From assembly GCA_963853835.1 (NCBI GenBank), contig OY970824.1, forward strand, positions 69,822,372 through 69,886,371: 64,000 nt of DNA. The letters run 5' to 3'. Of the stretch, positions 11,482 through 21,978 are shown one piece after another. Under the pieces are notes generated by a model. It saw only the letters and a list, made by a program, of their open reading frames with translations. It was not told the DNA's origin and did no database searches. Each line of letters begins with the position of its first letter. Position 1 is the first letter of the stretch. This stretch comes from Calendula officinalis. Lineage: Eukaryota; Streptophyta; Magnoliopsida; Asterales; Asteraceae. The translations under genes and the position numbers were made by a program.

Positions 11482-14400
11482 ACTATCCACCCCTTAAAAG
11501 GATTCCGTCCTCGGAATCAACTCGAAGATTTCCAATCCACATTCGACCGAACATTCCGTTCTCGTTCTCTCGTGGTTATTACAATCGAACTTTTCCCATT
11601 ACAATTAAATCCACAATATACCTTTAAACATTCACTTAATTCCGTTAAGCCCGAACGGGTTAAAAATCAATCTTAAGCCCTTAGTACCTCAAACGGGTCA
11701 ACATTTCATAACCCGACTGTCACACTTTCAATCCTTTTACCAAACCCCTTATCCACATTGAGATCATATGACTCAATCATTATTAATAGCCAATTAACCA
11801 AAACAATAGTCAACGCCTAGCTTTGATCAAGCTGTCAACATTGTCCAATCTTTGACTTAAGCACAAAGTCAACCATATTTTGACAATTTCCTTACTCACC
11901 ACGGGTCTTATTAATCATCATTTTCTTTACAATCGACCTTGCATTCGTGGTTCAACAACCATCATATTCGATTCCCAAATTCAATTCGAAACACCCAATG
12001 GTCAAAGTCGCACCCTCCGACTACAATTATTTCCATTAATCCGTTAACTGTTATCGTACACATGTAGGTGATACATTATGCCTTTATCCTTGTCTAACCA
12101 TTCTAAACGACAGTAAAAACCCAATTTTGATCAAAGTCAACAATCCACTAGTTGACCAACATTGACTTATGAATAAAGTCAAACTTTGCTAAATTCCACA
12201 TATTCTTTATTACTAAGGCATCGCTTCCCAAGCTTTTCATTCCCGATTTCATATATAAATTTCCTTTCTCAGTTGTTACCTTTTTCCTCGATTTTGATTT
12301 CCACAATCGATTAACAATTTTCATTTAAGTTGATATCAATCTCTATTACTCTTTTACCTTCATTCTAATTCTTATACCATTTATAATCTCCTTCAAACAT
12401 CCTTATACCATACTTGAAATTTCCGATTACCGGCTCTAGAGCCTCAATCATATCCAATTTGTGGTCTAACCACCCTTTATACCTCTTTCACCACCCATTG
12501 GTTACTAACAAACTTTGCTTCCTAAAAGCATTCCCTTTTTCATAAACCATGAACTTGTAGGCATCTCCGACACCTACTTATACTTAAACACTACCCGTGT
12601 TTTCAACCCAAGTTCTCACTTGCCATAAGAATCATAACAACAACTAACCATACGGTTCTTCATACGTCAGATACAAACATCATATCCCTTATAACAAATT
12701 ATACTTTAACTATCTTATCGAGATGATCGGAAAGCCTCCAATCCGTCACGACTCCAAACTATCATAATGATCGGAAAACCTCCAATCCAAAGCGACTCAT
12801 CAAATCTCGTTAACCAGAAAGCCTCCGATCTAACAAGATCCATTCAATACCATTCTATCTTGCATACAATTCATGTATGCATCAATCACTTAGCATCATG
12901 CTAACATTTTCTTTCATAACTAATCACATTCTCTATTCAATTTACATTTCCTCACATTTCACATAACATTACTTTCTAAAGTCATATTCCTTTCATAGAC
13001 AATTACTCCCACTTATCCCTTTATACCACCCGGTATACACATAACATTTCTCATGCTTTCCACCAATCTACTCTTTTACCAATCGTCTTTAGTCGATTCA
13101 TTTTCTCATCATTAAAATTCTCAATCTTTCTTTCACCACCTAGGTAACCACCATTTCATTCCATTATCCATATTTTACCGAATCACCCAGTCAACTCGAG
13201 TCAACTAATTGACTCCAATCCATAATCCAAACATAACCTATTACATTATTTCCATATTATTTTTTTTTCAATATTTAAATATTACCCTTCACTTAGCATA
13301 TCATTTCTGGGACAATTTACCATTAATTAACCTTTTTCCCTTAGCATCGAATCTATCATTCATTATACAAACTTTTGTCATGACTAATTGTCAATTTGTT
13401 TACTCAACCATTTTCGAATACTAAATTCTGTCATCCCCGATGCTTATCCCTTCCAACATATTTTCTATTCACGAGTTTGAAACTTCACTATATTTTTCAT
13501 CATTCTCTTCCTTACCGTTATCATATGGTAATACCACATCACTTATCCTTATTCCCGCCAAGTGCTACAATTTTACTTTCGAGCTTTTTCCTTACATGGT
13601 TTCCCATCCATATATCAATCTCACCGAGTCTTAGTACTTTCGCGTACTACCACCCTTTCATTGGAATATTTAATATTCCCGAGATAATATATCTTTTAAT
13701 ATCCTAATTATCCGCGACGTACCAATCGCCAACTCACCTAGGCATATTATTTCTTTACACATAACGAACCGGGGAAACCGTCCCCCGTGTACAGTTCCAC
13801 ACCAAACGATTTACCCATACTTATACATACCATTTCACTTAAGCACCAAATTGTGCAACAATTACCCAACAAACCACGAACCTCATACCATCAATTTTAT
13901 AATTGAGGAAACTTACCACACTTTTGCACCTTTCGCATCAACATGATTTGACGAACTCTGAACGAGTTTTTCTTCCTTTGTTGACTCCAAGCTACCATCA
14001 AACTTCCTCTTTTCTCCACTTGATAACGATTCATTGATCCTTCGTTAAATTACCTTCTCCACATTCCTAGCAATAAATTCTCTTAGAAATTCTTCCAAGT
14101 ACTCTTTCGGGACAAAACTTCCCTATCAATCTAATCGCGAACTCTTCCACGACATCTGGTACCATATTCTCTTTTCCAATGCTTCGAACATCGCATTCCG
14201 CCGCGACCACACATCACTCTCCCAGTAGACGAGCTGTAGAAGTCACCATATCTTCCTCCTAACACTTGCTAATCTTTAGCACTTGCTCAATTTCACGAAT
14301 CCACCGAATCACGGCCTCCGGTTCCGTACTTCTCAATTACACATCCAACTTACACGCCATCAATGTCTTGAATGAACATCATTCCTTTTCTTCTGATTCG

Positions 14401-14733
14401 GAATCACTACCATCATCACCGCGACATGACAAAACTCAATTATAATTTCTCTTCTTGTCCTAGAGGAGCTTGTCCCCTTCTCGCGTTCACCCTTTTGTTA
14501 TACCAATATGTTCACAATCAAGATTCAAACGATGACTCAACGGTCGAACAAAACACATTTATACCAAATCATGACATTTCTCTTAGGGATCGACCCTATC
14601 ATACTCGCACGTTACGGTCTCAAAAGACTAATCATGGATATCCTATGGGAACATATGGTCCTACTTAGCATAGCTTAAGACTAGGGAGGTCAAACCTACC
14701 TAATTCACTTAAACTATAGCTCTGATACCAAGT
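11482..14733 (-). mobile_element. V interior, largely decayed
   Basis: It lies between the polypurine tract and the primer-binding site. Apart from the gag remnant at about 14040-14360 I find no recognisable protease, reverse transcriptase, RNase H or integrase. The plus-strand ORFs of 70-103 codons here have biased, cysteine- and serine-rich translations typical of antisense junk. Confidence 0.6.
14040..14360 (-). pseudogene. V gag remnant
   Basis: The minus strand reads EAVIRWIREIEQVLKISKC, then a stop, then EEDMVTSTARLLGE and FCPERVLGRISKRIYC with shifts between them. This is the retrotransposon gag pattern (AxxWxxxxE...ARLL...FCPE) of Gypsy elements. Stops and frameshifts make it non-functional. 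Confidence 0.6.
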
Positions 14734-16653
14734 TGTAACACCTCAATTTTTAAATCATATTTTTAAATAAAAATATTACAAATTCCAATTCCCAAAATAC
14801 GGTTTAACAAAAACCTTAAAAACATTTATCAGAGTATTAAAACCGGTGTTACATTATAATATCATAACCATAGGATAAACGGGATCTACCTACGAGCTCC
14901 CGAGCTAATCAACACTAGGCCACTTCTATCGCGACCCTCTAATTCATCGATCTCGAACCTGAGTACATAGCCAAAAACAAAGTAGTACGTGAGACAAAAA
15001 TAGTCTCGTGAGATACATGGGTTTTCGACCCATTCTCAAAATAATAAAAAGTCCTTACTATTTAATTCTTTCGTTTATTCACTTATTAATTATCAACTTA
15101 TTATCTTATCGTTTATTCATACTTACTAGTAAGCTAACCGTAAGCTTACCCATCACATAATCACATACATGTAAGCTATCCTTAAGCTTACCCATTTTAT
15201 CACATACGCCCCGGATCATTCCAAGGCAAACTCCCCCGATGTGGGTTATCATTAAGATCACATGGTAATTGGGGTTCTCCCAAACTTACCAAGATCACCA
15301 AATCCCCCGTCTCGCGGGTTATCGTAATCCCCCTTTTTATCGGGTTATCATAATCCCCCTATTGTCGGGTTATCGTTCTCATAGATATACTACCCTTGCG
15401 CAGGGAGGTACCGCCCCAAGTAGTAATCTCACTCCCCCATAAATGGGTTATCATTATCCGGATACTTTTGTTACACACATTGAACATCAAATACGGGCCT
15501 ATGCCCCACCAATTCATAATCAAACACAAATTAGAATACATCTATTCTAATTATCATATTATTCTCTTTTAGCATAATCATATTTCATTTATCTTTCCTC
15601 ATCATTATCATCGTATACTTTATCCTTAAATCTACTAATAAGATTCATTTCTTATTATTCATATTCATAAATATATTACCTTTACATTGACTAGAGTTCA
15701 TACATAACACTAGTCAAATCATACTTGTTCTCTTAACGTGATAACACTACTTTTATTAGTATGTTTTACTAATAAACGTTATTACTTTAAAATCTTTATC
15801 ATTTGCTTAATTGTTAATTCTTACTAACAAAAGCCAATTTCATACTCTTTTAGCCATTATCATTACTAATACTTTTTCTCAATAACCTCATTAATCATTT
15901 AATCTAATCACACTTACTTGCAAAATCATCAATTTCGATAACTATGTTCTATTAGCAATTCAATCAAATTTCATTATCTTTCTAATCACCTTCTTTATTA
16001 AAAATATGTATTAATAAAGACTCGATAGATATTATCCATTTTCAAAACTCTTTTACTATGTACTCAGTTTAAAAGTTCACATGTACTCACCTTAGCCAAG
16101 CTAAATCCAAATTGTGTCTATTAACACAAATCCTTGCTTTCCATCTTGTGCAATGACACCAAATCTTTAGGTCTTCTTGACCATTGATGTTAAGATCCAC
16201 AAGATTGATGAAGATTTGAGCCCTTGAACACCAAAATCGCCCACTCTCTCTCTAGAAAACGGCTGCATACTTCAAGGGTTTCAAGAATGAGAAAACCCTA
16301 GCTTTTCACGTTTTTATACTGCCAGGCACGAGTTCGCGCCGTGAAGAAAGTTGGCGCCGCGAACTTCCCGCATCGGGAACTCCTCGCGATCGGGAACTGG
16401 TCGGGAACTCCAAGATCAAAAACCCCAAACTTGCTGTCCAATGTTCACGACCGTGAACTGTAGTTCGCGTCGCGAACTGCCTAGTGCAGCTAAGGCTGCA
16501 CTTTTTGTTGTTTAATCCGACCCAGTTCCGTCCTTTACCATTTCAAACGGTGTCCAAATGACACGAAACCAATTTCCACGTCTTTTAAACGATTTATCCT
16601 TATTTATCGTATTTTTCTATAATTTATTTGATTCAAAATTTCGGGTCGTTACA
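14734..16653 (-). repeat. V LTR, right copy (5' LTR)
   Basis: 1,920 bp, preceded on its left by the primer-binding site. Same promoter-proximal GTTCGCG palindrome run at about 16327-16485. Confidence 0.88.
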
Positions 16654-16658
16654 GTATC

Positions 16659-17146
16659 CACATGACTCACCATTTGAACTCATAGCCTACACAGATAGTG
16701 ACTATGGAGGTGAATGTCAAGATAGAAAGTCCACTACTGGTGGATGTCAATTCTTTGGATCAAGACTGGTGTCATGGCAATGTAAGAAACAAACAAATGT
16801 ATCCACATCAACTGCTGAAGCAGAGTATGTAGCTGCATCTGCTTGTTGTGCTCAAGTACTTTGGATTCAAAACCAGCTTCTAGACTTTGGTATCTCTATC
16901 CTTAAAACTCCTATTTTTATTGATAATCAAAGTGCTATTAGCATTGTGAACAATCCAGTAAAACACTCTAAAACTAAACACATTGAAATAAGATTTCACT
17001 TTATAAGAGATTGTAATGAAAAGAAGTTGATTAAAGTAGTTAAAATTCATACTGACAATCAATTAGCAGATCTTTTTACAAAAGCATTTGATGTAGGAAG
17101 ATTCAGCTTCTTAGTTAGCAGTATTGGAATGATTTTAATAAATTAA
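16659..17146 (+). pseudogene. Y pol fragment: RNase H domain
   Basis: The frame continues exactly from the fragment left of V: PHDSPFELIAYTDSDYGGE, then DRKSTTGGCQFFGSRLVSW, STAEAEYVAAS, IDNQSAISIVNNP, HSKTKHIEIRFHFIRD, and QLADLFTKA. These are the Copia RNase H acidic residues and the usual pol tail. It ends with TAA at 17144-17146. Confidence 0.93.
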
Positions 17147-17194
17147 TTTCACAATCAAAATCATGTGTAAGAGTTTTTCTGTTGTAAGAAAGTT

Positions 17195-17540
17195 ATTTAT
17201 TTTAATAAGTGTTTTACTACTGGTAGGTCAGTATGGCATGTAGTTGTGTGCACAAAATACTACTGGTAGGTCATTACTACTGGTGTGTATTGAGTATGCA
17301 CAAAATACTACTGGTAAGACAATACTACTGATAAACAATTGTACTCACATATACTACTGGTCTCTAAAATGGTGGTTACTACTGCTAGGGTTGGTAAATT
17401 AGGCCAGTATTAAAATTCATTAGTTACTACTGATGTCTACAGTCACTACTGATGTCAAAATCCTTAGTTACTACTGACGTTCATAGATACTACTGACGTT
17501 TTCTACTGGTATCTAATTTACTACTGGTCTTTAAATTGTC
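17195..17540 (+). repeat. ACTACTG heptamer block between pol and the extra ORF of Y
   Basis: About twelve copies of (T)ACTACTG followed by GT or AT lie in roughly 340 bp with irregular spacing. It is non-coding. It ends shortly before the presumed leader of the extra ORF. Confidence 0.8.
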
Positions 17541-17741
17541 AAAGTTACCAAACTAACCCCCACGAAAATAACCGTTGTGTTATGATTCGAAGGGCAATTT
17601 AGTCTTTTTGCAGATCAAATCGTAAGATATAAATAGCTGAAGTCGATTAATTTAGCATTATCCACACATCGATTTGCTAAATCCTCTCGATAAACCCTAA
17701 ATCGCGATCATAAACCCTGCACCAGTAACAAACATTCATAC

Positions 17742-19511
17742 TTGTTCTCTCAAATCAAACGATCAAACACAAAATCGACGACAATGGCAACTCTACAATC
17801 TCTTGATGTTCAAACAAATCTCAAATACTCAGAGTTTCACAACATGTGTGCGTATCTAAAGAATCCAGACGGAACGAAAGACTTTCGTCCAATCGTCATG
17901 TTTTTGAAACATTCGTATATAAAGTTTGCACTCACTGTAAATCCTAAGGCCTATCAACAACACCTAGTGAGTTTCTGGGAGAATGCAGAACAAGTTGATG
18001 ATACAGACTTTACTAAGATAAGGTCAGTAGTAGATGGAAAAGAAATCTTTATATCAGAACGATCAATCAGACACCATCTACAACTCCATGATGATGAAGG
18101 TATGATTTCTTTACCCAAGGAAGGCCTTCTTGAATGTTTACAAACAATGGGATATGAGGGAAGACTTGACATTGTCACTTTTCAAAAAGGTCTTCTCTCC
18201 CCACAATGGAAATTTTTAATACACACCATTCAACACTGTCTTTCTCCTAAAAGAAGCTCTTGGAATGAGTTTAACAAGTCAAAAGCATCTGCTGTTGTTT
18301 GTTTATGCACAGACCAAGTCTTTAATTTTTCAAATATGATTTTTGAGGGAATGTTGGGAAATCTTTCTACTACAAAATTTTTAATGTATCCCAGATTTCT
18401 TCAACATTTAATAAACTGTGAATTGCAAAACTTGTCAACTCCCAAAAATATTTTTACAACACCTGAGTTGAACAAGAACGTTTTCTCAAATATGAGAAAA
18501 CAATTTAAATTTTCGGGCAAGGAAACCCCTCTGTTTCCTAACATGATCAAAGATCAACCAAATCTTGGAGAAGGTTCAATCAAAGACACAACCCCAACTG
18601 AACCTCAACCCACTCCTTCACCCCCAAATGCAGCCCAAACACAACCCCAAACAGTCACTCAATCATCCACCCAATTAGATGTCCTGAATGTGTCCCAGGA
18701 ACATGAACTCAATCTGCAGAGTGCTACTCTTCACTCTGTAGAAGACCAGCCAATAGCCAAATCAGTCCAGAAAAGATATAAAAGGAAGAAATCTTCCTTA
18801 AAGGACACCAGGGGACCCATTGAGTCAAACCCCAGGCTCCAAGAGTTGTCCTCCAAGGAGGAGAGAGGGCATGAGGAAAGGGCTCTCACTACTGATGCTC
18901 CAAAGGTGGGTGCACAGGATAGTGAGAACATCACTAAGACCCAGACCTCGGCAACTCTTAGTGATGACTCTTTTGAGGAATTACTAAGAGGACCCCGGTG
19001 CCAAGAAACCACAAGGGGGGGCACTACTGCTTCTTCTAGGAAGAAGAGAGTGTCCAAACAACCCAGTTCATCACCAAGAAGTGATGAGGGTAGAACTGAA
19101 ACTATTGATTTGACGGAAAGGATGGAAAACCTTAAAGCCAATGTACCGGTTAGTGAGCCCGATGATCTTGCTAGAAGGAGTGAGGGCAGTATTGAACAAA
19201 AACAATTGACGGATAGGATGGAAAACCTTGAAACCACTGTACAAGATTGTCTGAAATATTTAACAAATCAAGGAAAAACCATGACCTATATGAGGAAGCA
19301 TATCAACACAATTAACAAAAGGATGAAATTATATGAGCACAGACTTCTTCAACAAACAAGAATCATTCGAAGGTTGAAAAAGAAGGTTGACAGTAGTGAT
19401 GCTCCACCAGTTGAGCTCACTAAGGGGGAGAAGGAAAACATACAAAGCATGATAGATGAATCTATAAAGAAACAAAGGTTGATGAAGGTCAGGTTAATGA
19501 TGAAAGCCTAG
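17742..19511 (+). CDS. Y extra ORF, first part (retroelement protein of unknown function)
   Basis: 589 codons; the second Met (MATLQSLDV, ATG at 17784) is the more likely start. The N-terminal domain of about 240 residues contains FLKHSYIKFALTVNP, FWENAEQVDD, LSPQWKFLIHTIQHCLSP, and FNFSNMIFEGMLGNL, followed by a Pro/Gln/Ser-rich and charged tail with two related coiled-coil blocks (LTERMENLKANV, LTDRMENLETTV). From memory this domain is widespread in Asteraceae proteomes as a transposon ORF, often mislabelled synaptobrevin/longin-like; I see no SNARE or longin motif in it. Located between pol and 3' LTR like the env-like ORFs of SIRE elements; no clear signal peptide or membrane span. The last codons run off frame into the next ORF. 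Confidence 0.8.
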   Translation: MFSQIKRSNTKSTTMATLQSLDVQTNLKYSEFHNMCAYLKNPDGTKDFRPIVMFLKHSYIKFALTVNPKAYQQHLVSFWENAEQVDDTDFTKIRSVVDGKEIFISERSIRHHLQLHDDEGMISLPKEGLLECLQTMGYEGRLDIVTFQKGLLSPQWKFLIHTIQHCLSPKRSSWNEFNKSKASAVVCLCTDQVFNFSNMIFEGMLGNLSTTKFLMYPRFLQHLINCELQNLSTPKNIFTTPELNKNVFSNMRKQFKFSGKETPLFPNMIKDQPNLGEGSIKDTTPTEPQPTPSPPNAAQTQPQTVTQSSTQLDVLNVSQEHELNLQSATLHSVEDQPIAKSVQKRYKRKKSSLKDTRGPIESNPRLQELSSKEERGHEERALTTDAPKVGAQDSENITKTQTSATLSDDSFEELLRGPRCQETTRGGTTASSRKKRVSKQPSSSPRSDEGRTETIDLTERMENLKANVPVSEPDDLARRSEGSIEQKQLTDRMENLETTVQDCLKYLTNQGKTMTYMRKHINTINKRMKLYEHRLLQQTRIIRRLKKKVDSSDAPPVELTKGEKENIQSMIDESIKKQRLMKVRLMMKA

Positions 19512-19516
19512 AAAAG

Positions 19517-21259
19517 ATGGATATTACTGATGAGGCTACTACTACTGCTCCTATGGAAGAACAAACTCAACAAGAAGCATCAGTAGTAACTCCTACTACT
19601 AATGATGTCATAGCAGTAGTAAATCAAGAAGAGGCAGCAAACACTACTGATGCCCTATCAGTAGTAATTCCTGAAGACATACCAGTAGTAACTACCTTGG
19701 CTACTACTAATGATATTATTGAGCTGCCACCACTACTAGAGCCTGCAGTAATAATTCCACCATCACCAGCAACAAGATCAACACAATTGGTGGTGAAAGA
19801 TATTGATGATGATATCAACTGGCTGGAAGTTGATGAATGCACTCTACCTCCACATCCCAAAATACTTCCCATGTCACAAATACATACTTATGGTCACAAA
19901 TTTAGAATTGAAGCTGCACCAGATAAAAAGAGTGACAATTACATAGGAAAGGGAAAGGAAATTGCTGATGAAGACCAACCTAATAGAGCACAAGGTCATG
20001 AGATGGTCAACAAAATTAATTATGCTCGGTCAGCAAAGAATGATAAATGGAAAATGAAGAGGGCAAATTACTTGAAAAAGGTTGAAGCCTCTCTAGCCAT
20101 TGAGAACAGAAAATTAGCAGAAAGGGCTAGAATACTAAGACAACCCTTCACAGAAATAATATTGACAGATATAGCTGACATATCAAAACTGCCACAATTT
20201 CAACACAAGGTCAAAACCAAACAAGTTGCAGAAACCAGAAAAGAATTACAACAAAGAGAACTACAAAAAATAAGGCAACTTGAATCTGAAACAATAGAAC
20301 TTCTTGAAGCACAAGTACAAGAATGCAAAGAGCAGAAGGCTGATATGCCAGAAAAATTTGCAGACAAGAAGAAAGAAATGGTCACATTCTTGAAGTCAAG
20401 AGGCCACAATACCAAGGCCTTTGGAAGATTGAAGTTGATCAATTTAATTGAAAAGTACTGTGTGGAGAAGAAGAAGGACCTTCTTGAACAAAAGATTAAA
20501 GAGAAGGACACCACAAAGCTTGAACAGATAAACTCCAAAGAAATGAAAGAAAGAAAAACTATAACTGGTGAAACATCTGGTGAACTCTCTTTAACTACAA
20601 GAAAAAGGAAGGATGTTCAATCTGAACTAGAACAACTAAAGAAGAAACTACAGATAGTTCAAGTTCATGATCTTCCCATTGCTCCCCTAGAAAGTAATCC
20701 AATCATCAACTGGAGATGTACATATGATGTGATTGAGATTGTTAGAGAAGATAAGGTCACTCAAAGATTTAGAGCTTGGAAACCTTTAGTCATGTCCCTA
20801 ACCAGAAGTGACATAATCAAGATGTTGATTATTGGTAAACCAAGAATGACCAAGAAGACCTGGAAGAATTCAGCTGCAAGTTACATTACAGAAATGATTA
20901 ATGCTGCTTTCTATCCAGATGAATATCCAGAGAAGTTTACAAATCCAGAGAATATTCAAGCCTGGAATGTGCTACCAACATTCAACATGTACTTCTTTGA
21001 ATATACAAGTAAGAAGTGTGAGTTATTCCTATATGAAAAAGAGTATCCTCACTCTGAGAAAACTCTTTATCAACTTTGGTGCATGAATTTTATTAAGCCT
21101 AATGATGCTGTGATGTTCCAAAACAAGTTAAATGAATTTGTGAAAAAGATCAGCAAATATATTATTGCACAAAGGAATAAAAGAAACCAACAGACTTTAG
21201 AAGGAGATCAAAGAAGAGCAAAACTGTTGGAAGAAAAGAAAAAGGAGAAGCAGAAGTAA
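19517..21259 (+). CDS. Y extra ORF, second part, coiled-coil, separated by a frameshift
   Basis: 580 codons starting MDITDEATTTAPMEE. Read upstream, the same frame continues as VDEGQVNDESLEK over the end of the first ORF (19475-19516), so the two were probably one protein of about 1,170 residues split by a one-base change near 19475. The first 80 residues are Thr/Val-rich because the DNA is made of ACTACTG/CAGTAGT motifs. Then a Lys/Glu/Gln-rich coiled coil (about 170-390) and a conserved-looking C-terminal domain (ESNPIINWRCTYDVIEIV, NPENIQAWNVLPTFNMYFFE). Function unknown. Confidence 0.75.
   Translation: MDITDEATTTAPMEEQTQQEASVVTPTTNDVIAVVNQEEAANTTDALSVVIPEDIPVVTTLATTNDIIELPPLLEPAVIIPPSPATRSTQLVVKDIDDDINWLEVDECTLPPHPKILPMSQIHTYGHKFRIEAAPDKKSDNYIGKGKEIADEDQPNRAQGHEMVNKINYARSAKNDKWKMKRANYLKKVEASLAIENRKLAERARILRQPFTEIILTDIADISKLPQFQHKVKTKQVAETRKELQQRELQKIRQLESETIELLEAQVQECKEQKADMPEKFADKKKEMVTFLKSRGHNTKAFGRLKLINLIEKYCVEKKKDLLEQKIKEKDTTKLEQINSKEMKERKTITGETSGELSLTTRKRKDVQSELEQLKKKLQIVQVHDLPIAPLESNPIINWRCTYDVIEIVREDKVTQRFRAWKPLVMSLTRSDIIKMLIIGKPRMTKKTWKNSAASYITEMINAAFYPDEYPEKFTNPENIQAWNVLPTFNMYFFEYTSKKCELFLYEKEYPHSEKTLYQLWCMNFIKPNDAVMFQNKLNEFVKKISKYIIAQRNKRNQQTLEGDQRRAKLLEEKKKEKQK
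19535..19760 (+). repeat. ACTACTG/CAGTAGTAA motifs inside coding sequence of Y
   Basis: Repeated ACTACTACTG, ACTACTAATGATG, ACTACTGATG and CAGTAGTAA phrases encode TT(D/N) and (S/A)VV. The same heptamer fills non-coding parts of Y and X, so it has spread into an open reading frame. Confidence 0.7.
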
Positions 21260-21291
21260 GAAGAAACTTAATTGATTGAAAGAGAATCAAT

Positions 21292-21307
21292 AAGTTTAGG
21301 GGGAGAT
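21292..21307 (+). other. Y polypurine tract
   Basis: TTTAGGGGGAGATTG directly precedes the LTR start TGTTAGAAC, the position and composition of a Copia plus-strand primer. Confidence 0.85.
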
Positions 21308-21978
21308 TGTTAGAACAAATCACAGTTCAACTTATTACTGATGCTGCAGTTAGTACTGATCATGGTTACTACTGGTGAAGACTATGGTTACTACTGATGG
21401 GGCAGAAACACTTGATACTGATGAGTTGATACTGGTGAAGAGTATAACTGACTTACTACTGATCATGCACATATTGAAGATTACTACTGATCATTAGTAG
21501 TTACTACTGACGTTGGTTTTGGACTTACTACTGATTATCAGAGTTACTACTGATCATCACATTTACTACTGATGATGCATATTTACTACTGGTGATTGCA
21601 GTTACTACTGATACGCGTATTTGGAGCAAATCAAGTCCGAGATCTTCGCAGAGTTAGTTATAGAATGTTATTCAATGTATATCTTTTATAATTCGATGTA
21701 AATCAAGTCCTAGAATAACTAGGGTAAATAGTTAGGCTTCAAGGACTGCTATAAGTAGTTCCTTACGAATTGTAAACGTACGTGTGTATTGTTAATCAAT
21801 AATATACATTGAAGCTTTTTGTGAATCACTGTGTTCTTAATATTATTGTTCAGTGTTCATTCAATATACAGTATTCTATTGTTCTTAATATATTAATACA
21901 AGTGTTGATCCGCTGCAACTTCTTGTTATTAGTAGATCTGGGTTGGCAATAACTTGTTTTGGTTATTCGATCCTGACA
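21308..21978 (+). repeat. Y 3' LTR
   Basis: 671 bp from TGTTAGAACA to TCGATCCTGACA. The first 310 bp (presumed U3) hold ten copies of TTACTACTG followed by AT or GT. It ends exactly at the target duplication TCTTG in the VAMP exon. No partner 5' LTR exists in the window. Confidence 0.85.

Larger units (their letters stand above)
9562..16653 (-). mobile_element. V: 7,092-bp Gypsy-type LTR retrotransposon, decayed inside, nested in Y
   Basis: It has a perfect 5-bp duplication GTATC at 9557-9561 and 16654-16658 and two 1,920-bp LTRs that look nearly identical (one difference noticed, CTAATCC versus CTAATTC). In minus orientation the LTR starts TGTAACGACCCG and ends GGTGTTACA. The primer-binding site TTGGTATCAGAGC lies at about 14718-14731 and the polypurine tract (AAGGGGTGGATAGT) at 11482-11495. 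The 3,252-bp interior has no long ORF, only a broken gag. Recent insertion of a non-autonomous Gypsy derivative. Confidence 0.88.
5997..21978. mobile_element. Composite insertion in the VAMP last exon with two different LTR ends
   Basis: It is flanked by TCTTG at 5992-5996 and 21979-21983; collapsing one copy restores the VAMP reading frame (GTKMKRKMW), so these are the true integration borders. The left terminus is the end of an X-family LTR (TGCTGAG...) in minus orientation; the right terminus is the end of a Y-family Copia LTR (...CTGACA) in plus orientation. The two LTR families do not align. A single ordinary retrotransposon would have the same LTR at both ends. Inside are the X array (5997-9385), Y (9386-21978) and V nested in Y (9562-16653). 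Confidence 0.85.
9386..21978 (+). mobile_element. Y: 5'-truncated Copia retrotransposon with extra ORF, SIRE-like layout
   Basis: From left: end of reverse transcriptase and RNase H (split by V), a spacer with heptamer repeats, an extra long ORF region (17742-21259), a polypurine tract (TTTAGGGGGAGATTG) and a 3' LTR. No 5' LTR, gag, protease or integrase remains; the left edge at 9386 falls inside pol next to X. Pol followed by a further ORF before the 3' LTR is the layout of the SIRE/Maximus group of Copia elements (known); membership here is inferred. Confidence 0.8.

Noticed and set aside
11386..13707. Several plus-strand ORFs of 70-103 codons inside V
   Set aside because: Antisense to the element, biased composition, no domain, no matching transcription signals.
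18731..19237. 168-codon antisense ORF
   Set aside because: Shadow of the Y extra ORF; low-complexity Ser/Leu translation and no homology.
5997..21978. Idea that the X LTR and Y LTR are the same family after divergence
   Set aside because: Only a short weak match (TTTAGAACAA-type) near the ends; length, interior and composition differ and X copies A-C are near-identical to each other.
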